64,000 nt of DNA, from NCBI GenBank assembly GCA_013350335.1, contig CM023539.1, positions 18,998,223 to 19,062,222 on the forward strand. The letters run 5' to 3'. Within the stretch, counting starts at the first letter, position 1, and each line of letters begins with the position of its first letter. The notes under the pieces were generated by a model. That model ran no database searches. It was given only the letters and a program-made list of their open reading frames with translations, and was not told where the DNA came from. This DNA comes from Chimonanthus salicifolius (Eukaryota > Streptophyta > Magnoliopsida > Laurales > Calycanthaceae). Positions 57,575-64,000 of this stretch are shown here, in pieces. A program made the position numbers and the translations under genes.

Positions 57575-60334
57575 GGTCTCATCTTAGACCCTCTCCCTCT
57601 CAAGCTCACACTTTGGCCGAAGATCAAGAAGGAAGGAAGAAGAGGCTAAGGAAGAAGAAGATCGGAGGAGCAAGAAGGAGTGAAAGAAACCGAAGGAATA
57701 GCGGAATTGGTAAGTACTTGATAAGTTTTTATTAAGTAAGAAAAGAGGTTAAAGGAACCTCCCATTTTTGGATTGGAGAGTTGGCCAAAATATTATGGGC
57801 CATGGATTTAAAGATCCATCCAAGGAATGGGATGGATTGAACAAAGGAAGGGTGATTAGGGTTACCCATATGATAAATGGATTACTAAAGACACTATGTA
57901 AATATGGTCTATGTATGCATGCATGGCTTAAGCATGAAAAAAGGTCAAGGACCATGGTTCGGCCCTTGCATGGCCGAACCCTAATTGTTATGGATATATG
58001 GAAAGGACCTCATGCATGTCTAAGATAAGGTATATGATCAAGATCATGGTTTGGCCCTTGCATGGCCAAACCCTATATTTCTATGAATATGGATCATGAG
58101 AACTAAAAAGGATTTGGATGTGGTTCGGCCATGATGTATGGCCGAACGCCATCAAAGGATATAAACATGGTTATGTGATTTTAAGAGAAGATGATGAACC
58201 ATAGGGTTCGGCCATGGTGTATGGCCGAACCCCATGGAGGTATATTAATGATTTTTAATGGGTTTTAAAGGATGAAAATCATAGATGTATGTTAAGGATT
58301 TTAAAGGGTTTTAAAGGAGGGAAATAATGGAGGAATGCTAATCATTTTTAAATGGTCTAAAATGTTGTAATGTTGAAGAACCATGGACCATGGGTTTAAC
58401 CATGTTGTATGGCCGAACCCCATGGAGACATGTTGATGGACTTTGGGATTGTAAAATGATGTCCTAAGTGTATGATTAAACTCCCCCATGCAGGGACTTT
58501 GTTTATGGGTTTAAATGTTGTAAATGATTTAAAGGGGGATAGAAATGAGACACTATGGGTTCAGCCATGTTGCATGGGCGAACACCATGAACCATTTTAT
58601 GGACATTATGGACCTATGCATGCATGTCTAAATGAATGGATTATCAAGCTAAGGAATGGAAGCATTTGTTAGGGATTTATGTCATGATTAATGAATCATT
58701 TATGGATCTATGTTTATGGATCATTTGTGGATCTATGTTTATGGATCATTTGTGGATCCATGCATGTAATGTTTACCTATAGATCTATGCTTTGGACCTA
58801 AGTTATGGGTGAATGAATTACGTGACCAGCTATGGAAGGAAATAATGGCAAAGATGTCAAAATGGTTAAAATGAAAGACCATGGATTCGGCCATGGTGTA
58901 TGGCCAAACCCATGGAGAATGTTTGTGGACTTAGGGTTTTTTAAATGATTTAACTTATGTGATTGGTTAATAAATAAAAAGAGGGAATGATCTTGGACCC
59001 ACATTTAATTAAGAGATCAAGGACTAAAAAGAGGGACCCAAAACCAAATGAGTGAGGTTCGGCCATGTTGTATGGTCGAACCCCACTAAGGCATGTTTGT
59101 GGGCTTGAACATGGTTGGAAATCAAAGGGAACATTGGTTTGAATTGTTGATATCTAATAAGGTAACGAGATCTCACAAGTGGCGCACGATCGGTGATCGA
59201 TCTTTGGACGGAAACCCAAAGACCCGGTATTTAGACATTGGTAGGATTCCTACCTCATTGAAAACCATGGATTATGTGTATATGATGTTTTATTTATTTT
59301 GGCATCAAATGATATGTCTTAATGATGGGATTTTAATGCTATGATTTGTATTAATACATAGCATGTTGCTCTTGCATCTCATGCATGGTATGGGAGGGAT
59401 CAAATGTAACCGGAGTCCACGCTCCGTCGAGGCGACCGATAAACAAACGAGGGGATATCTTGATGTACATTATCCATCAAGAGGGATACTAAGTGATTGT
59501 GGTACCTTGATGAGGATCTTCCATCAAGAGGGATACTATGTGATTGTGATACCTTGATGAGGGTTTTCCATCAAGAGGGACATTATGTGATTGTGGTTGT
59601 AACCGGAGTCCACATTCCGTCGGGGCTACTGATAAACAAACGTGGGGGTACCTTGATGTGCCTTTTCCATCAAGAGGGATATTATGTGGTGATGATATGG
59701 ATGATGGGTGGGACTCATGGCATATGACACCCATGGCATGACATCTACTTGCATGGTTTTGATATTACTTATATCTATGTGTTTTTGTTTATACTAATCC
59801 ATGTGTTGACCCTACTCGGAGTACCTACTGAGCGCGTTGTCTAACGCCCTACTTCTACCTTAGATGATGACGCAGGAAATGGAGGAAGTGATGGACGTGA
59901 TCGGAGCCAAGCTTAGGAGCTTGGAGGAGCTAGTTTTATTCATTCAAGTTTTTATTTATGAAAATGTAATTTGAGTAAATAGCTCGTTGGACTGTAATAA
60001 CTTAGACTATTTGCTATGGTTTAGACTTTACTTTTGGACATTCTAAGTTAAGTATTCATTAATTAAGTGATGTACTTCCTTGCTATTTAATAATCGGTAG
60101 GATAGACTCTAGTATAATTTTGTATTAAGTTTACATTCCGCAAGCTTAACTTATTACATGTGAACCGTTCTCGTGGACTTAGTTCCACGCACACGTATGG
60201 TTGGCTAGTTAAGGGCCGGGCTTTGGAAGCTTGAACTTAGCTCGCGTTGTGACGTCCTGCTCTTTTGTCACTCTATATTTTTTTTAAAAATAGACTCTGA
60301 TTTTCGGCATAGTGAAAGAGGGCAGGACGTTATA
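57575..60334 (+). mobile_element. Solo LTR E, right segment
   Basis: Continues E after D. Palindromes lie near 57956, 58049, 58121, 58205, 58390, 58558, 58882 and 59056. The GGTAGGATTCCTACC block is near 59240, CATCAAG hairpins at 59460-59690, and the nested 3' hairpin at 60155-60197. Ends GGACGTTATA, then TSD CGACC. Confidence 0.9.
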
Positions 60335-60339
60335 CGACC

Positions 60340-60430
60340 CGTCGGTGACACCGACCTGTCAACCGGGAATTAATTATGCCATTGGGAGTGCATTTTATGT
60401 GCAACAGTTGGGTGGTTGAACGATAACAAA
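60340..60430 (+). mobile_element. Oldest copia LTR of the nest, segment 3
   Basis: CGTCGGTGACACCGACC to GGTGGTTGAACGATAACAAA, co-linear with about 24843-24930 of the intact LTR. It breaks at 60430, where LTR F begins. Confidence 0.8.
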
Positions 60431-61080
60431 TATAACGCCCCGCCCTTTTTCACTCGCCTAAAATCAGAGCCTATTTTTTTTTTTTTAAATAAAAGAGTGA
60501 GAGAGAGCGAGATGTTACGACTCGAGCTAAGTCCGAGCTTCCAAAGCCCGGCCCTTAACTGACCAACCATACGTATGCGTGGACTAAGTCCACTAAAACG
60601 GTTCACACGTACTAAGGCTATATTTGCGGAATTAAACATAATACGGAATTATAATAGAGTTCTATCCTAACAAATTTTAAATAGCAAGGAAGTCCATCAC
60701 TTAATAATAATTATCTTAACTTAAAATGTCCAAAATTAAAATCCAAACCATAGCAAATATTCTAAGTTATTACAGTCCAAACATGCTAATTACTCAAATT
60801 ACATGTCTAAAATAAAAACATAAATAAAATAGATCTATCTCATCCAAGCTCCTAACCTTGGCTCCAATCACGTCCTTCTCTCCGTCCATTTCCTGTGTCA
60901 TCATCTAAGGTAGAAGTAGGGCGTTAGACAACGTGCCCAGTAGGTACTCCGAGTAGGGTCAAACACATGGGTTAGTATAAAAATCACATAGATATAGATA
61001 ATATCAAAACCATGCAACTCAATGCCATGCCATGGGTGTCATATGCCATGAGTCCCATCCATCATCCATATCACAATATA

Positions 61081-61527
61081 TTTTTTGTTTATGGACTTTT
61101 TATTTAAGTTATTTGGACAATGTAATTTGATAATTAGTGGTGTTGGCATGTAATAATGTAGTTAAGTAGCTACTATGGTTTGGTTTATTTGGATGATTTG
61201 GAATGAATGGTAGACTAAGGTTATTTAGTAATATTAGAGATTATGATCATGTACTTGCTATCTTAAGTTATAAATGGAGTAGTCTTAGGATCTATTATAA
61301 CTTCAGTTAGATTAAGACTAATTATATTCTGCAAGTTTATTGTACCATGTGTGGATCGATTGTTATGGACTTAATCCATACGTATATGGGCTTGGCCAGT
61401 TAAGGGTCGGACTTTAGAAGTCCGAACTTAACTCGCGTCGTGACACTCCGCCCCGATCACTTGGTTGATTATTATATTTAAAAAAAAAAACTCTGATTAT
61501 TAAGCGTGAAAAGGGCGGGCTGTTACT
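61081..61527 (+). mobile_element. LTR fragment G inside F
   Basis: The 3' end of a D-type LTR in plus orientation, ending GGGCGGGCTGTTACTA. It matches the reverse of 48039-48490. Its left side is truncated at 61080 and no TSD was found. F resumes at about 61528. Confidence 0.75.
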
Positions 61528-62034
61528 AGAACGGAGCGTGGACTCCGGTTAAAATTCAATCATACATCCATTGGAATCAGTGTGGATTCCTCCCAACGGT
61601 TGTTTATTGGAAATCCGAATGGAGTGTGGACTCCCCTCATTTGATCCCTCCCATGCCATGCATGAGATGCAAGTGCAAACATGCTATGCAAAAATAAACA
61701 TCATAGCATTAGAATCCCATAGTTGAAACATAGTACTTTGATACCAAAATTTACATAGAAGTAAAAACATCACATATACATATTCATTCCATGGTTTTCA
61801 ATAAGGTAGGAATCCTACCAACGACCAAATATCGTGTCCTTGTGTTTTCGTCCAAAAAGGCTCACCGATCGCACCCCCGGTTGTGGAATCTTTTTACTTT
61901 AAATAAATTCCATAAAATAATCAAATTAATTATTCCAATTGATTTAAACCATTCCTTTCATCCTTCCAATTTAACTTAACCATTTGGAAAATCATATAAA
62001 TATTTTATTTTTAAAATCAGCCGGTTACCCGCTG

Positions 62035-62166
62035 TTCACTGTCCACTGTCCACTGTCCACTACCCACAGTCCACTGTCCACTACCCACTGTCCACTACCC
62101 ATTGTCCACTGTCCACTACCCACTGTCCACTACCCATTGTCCACTGTCCACTACCCACTGTCCACT
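62035..62166. repeat. CACTGTC/CACTACC minisatellite
   Basis: About eighteen 7-base units alternating CACTGTC and CACTACC (some CACAGTC or CATTGTC). It is absent from the equivalent region of C and E, so it expanded within F. It keeps a frame open (His/Pro/Leu/Ser repeats) that is not a gene. Confidence 0.9.
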
Positions 62167-63479
62167 AAAACTCACTAGTGGGGTTCGGCCATAAAACATG
62201 GCCGGACCTCACTCTTTGGTTTTGACCCGCTTTTTAACCCTTGTTTTATTTTACACAAAATGGGTCCAACATCATCCATTCTCTGATTATCCAATCTACT
62301 AACATTCCATAGTTAAACATTTAATTTCTTAAACATGCATGGATCCACAAAATGTCCATGAAATTGATTCATGGAGTTCGGCCATACAACATGGTCGAAC
62401 CCATGATGTCTCATTTTTTATCCTTTCCTTTCTTAAATCATTTACAACATATTAGATCCATACAAAATCCATCAATATTTCTCCATGGGGTTCGACTATA
62501 CAACATGGCCGAACCCATGGTCCATTGTTCTTCATCATCTCCTCATTTTAAATCATCATCTACAACATTTAAAACCCATTTAAAATCACTAACATTCTTC
62601 CATCATTTTCATCCTTTAAAAGCCATTAAAATCACTAACATACTTCCATCATTTTCATCCTTAAAACCCATTAAAATCACTAACATACTTCCATGGAGTT
62701 AAGCCATACAACACGGCCGAACCCTATGGTTCATCATTTTCCCTTAACAATCACATACCCATGATTAGATCACTTGATGGGGTTCGGCCATACATCATGG
62801 CTGAACCTCATCCAATCCTTTTTGTCTTTAATGGTCCTTATACATAAAAATCTAGGGTTTGGCCATGCAAGGGCCAAACCATGATCTTTGATCATTTTAA
62901 CCATGCATGTTGTCATAAGCCATATATACATATTGTCCTTAATAATCTTTATATAACCTATCTTACCCATTAGGGTTTTGTCCATTTTTCCATCTCATTC
63001 CTTGGATGGATTTTAAATCCATGGCCCATAACATTTTGGCCAACCATTTTCAATCTATATGGAATGTTTCCTTAACTTCCTTTTAATTAATAAATCATAC
63101 ATACCGATTCCGCGACACCTTCGTTTTCTTTCACTCCTTCTTGCTCATCCGATCTTCTCCTTCCTTAGTCTTTTCTTCCTTCTCCTTGATCTTCGGCCAA
63201 AGAGTGTTGCTTGAGAGGGAGAGGGTTTAAGATGAAAAACCTAAGGGAGGGCTCGGCCAAGGAGTGAAGGTTTGAGAGAGGGAGAGGAGGAGAGTGAGAT
63301 GAAAACTCTAAGTTATCTTTGTCTCAAAGGAAGGGGTCGGCCCTAGGGTTTTGGTGAGAGGGAGAGGTGTGAATGAGATGGAAAAACCCTAAGTGTTTTC
63401 TTTTGTCTTAGAGGGGGGTCGGCCAAGAGAGAGCTTGAGAGAGGAGTGAGTGAATGAGATGAAGAGCTAACCCTTTCCT

Positions 63480-63810
63480 TCTTGTCTAGGGTTTCTTGGA
63501 TGAGACCTCACCTCCCAACCACCCTCATTCAATGTGGAGTCTTCCCCATGAGTTCCTTGACCAAGCAAGAGGATGCATGCCTTCCACATGGCACACACAC
63601 CCACTCCAACATTTTTGGTCAAGGGTTTCCATTGAGATCAAAACCCTCCATCTCCCCTTTGACTCACCAAGAGGATGCATGCCCTCCACATGGGTTCCTT
63701 GACTAACCAAGAGGATGCATGCCCTCCACATGGCACACACACCCTCTCCAATGAATTTGGTGTCTAGGGTTTCCACTAAGATGGAAACCCTCCACTTTCC
63801 CTTTGACTCA
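63480..63810 (-). repeat. GTGGAGGGCATGCA repeats of LTR F
   Basis: Reverse-strand equivalents of the 140-165-bp repeats in C and E. ATGCATGCC(C/T)TCCACATG occurs three times (near 63570, 63674 and 63714), with fewer GGTGGTTTC hairpins than in C. Confidence 0.7.
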
Positions 63811-64000
63811 CTCCATCTTTTCATCTCCCATGTGACTCACCACCCATCCAACTCACTACATTAAATAAAACTCATTCTCCTAACTCAAGCACTTGAATTT
63901 ATTTTTTAATTAATTAATTCCTTAACTCCACTCATTTTACTTAATCCTCTTGGACTCACCTTTGAACTCACCCATGAGCTCACTCATGGTTGACCAAGTC

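Larger units (their letters stand above)
60431..64000 (-). mobile_element. LTR F, minus strand, runs off the window
   Basis: TATAACGCCCCGCCC on the plus strand is the 3' end of a C/E-type LTR in reverse. The order then mirrors C and E: nested hairpin (60570-60611), CGTTAGACAACG hairpin, GGTAGGAATCCTACC (61805), GGTTCGGCC palindromes (near 62181, 62375, 62488, 62697, 62779 and 62857), G/A-rich stretch, and GGTGGTTTC-type repeats (63480-63810). It is interrupted by fragment G. The LTR 5' end lies beyond 64000, so solo or paired status is unknown. Confidence 0.85.

Noticed and set aside
61984..62178. 64-codon frame of His/Pro/Leu/Ser/Thr repeats
   Set aside because: Translation of the 7-bp minisatellite.
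1..64000. tRNA, rRNA, snRNA or miRNA genes
   Set aside because: No cloverleaf with A/B boxes or rRNA segments was recognised. The tRNA-like TGGTATCAGAGC sites are retroelement primer-binding sites. Hairpins in LTRs are too many and too repeat-like to call as miRNA.
1..64000. Endogenous pararetrovirus (caulimovirid) sequence
   Set aside because: No RT/RNase H or movement-protein motifs were seen on either strand. The tRNA-Met sites are all tied to LTR ends.

Overview
The window looks like intergenic, heterochromatic DNA from a flowering plant with a large genome. The evidence is tRNA-Met primed Ty1/copia and chromovirus-type LTR elements, a FAR1/Mutator-type transposase relic, an L1-type LINE relic, many solo LTRs with 5-bp target-site duplications (TSDs), and no intact host gene. 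The species cannot be named from the sequence. Nearly every base beyond the AT-rich flanks belongs to a mobile element or a piece of one.

Layout. 1-2950: AT-rich flank, a broken MULE/FAR1-like transposase gene and a 163-bp tandem duplication. 2990-8412: a minus-strand, Sirevirus-like copia element in an LTR/internal/LTR-fragment arrangement. 8413-14564: LINE-like relics split by two solo LTRs (8973-10732, 11057-12832), the second carrying a terminal-inverted-repeat transposon. 14565-15547: another solo LTR. 15613-18879: a small complete LTR element with only gag and protease (TR-GAG-like), whose LTRs carry a remarkable 10-bp-phased GAA/TTC array resembling heat-shock elements. 18884-23224: degenerate LTR fragments and AT-rich DNA.

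23225 to beyond 60430 is a Russian-doll nest that can be resolved base by base from TSDs: copia LTR (oldest) <- solo LTR H <- Sirevirus-like element 24123-43532 <- solo LTR A <- solo LTR B <- solo LTR C. The same oldest LTR also received solo LTR E, which received element D (48039-57569), and then LTR F (60431 to the window end), which contains fragment G. A, B, C, D, E, F and G share LTR ends (TGTAAC..., ...GTTACA), a nested hairpin about 140 bases from the LTR 3' end, and (except A and G) many copies of a long palindrome (GGGTTCGGCCAT...ATGGCCGAACCC).

Element D is the youngest-looking complete element. It has two 3.5-kb LTRs, a TSD, a PBS, a PPT, a vestigial chromovirus integrase tail, no polymerase, and one intact 172-residue ORF with three zinc knuckles. 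It is the best candidate for an undescribed non-autonomous retroelement lineage. The Sirevirus-like family also looks non-autonomous: it has gag and an acidic coiled-coil 3' ORF, but no polymerase.
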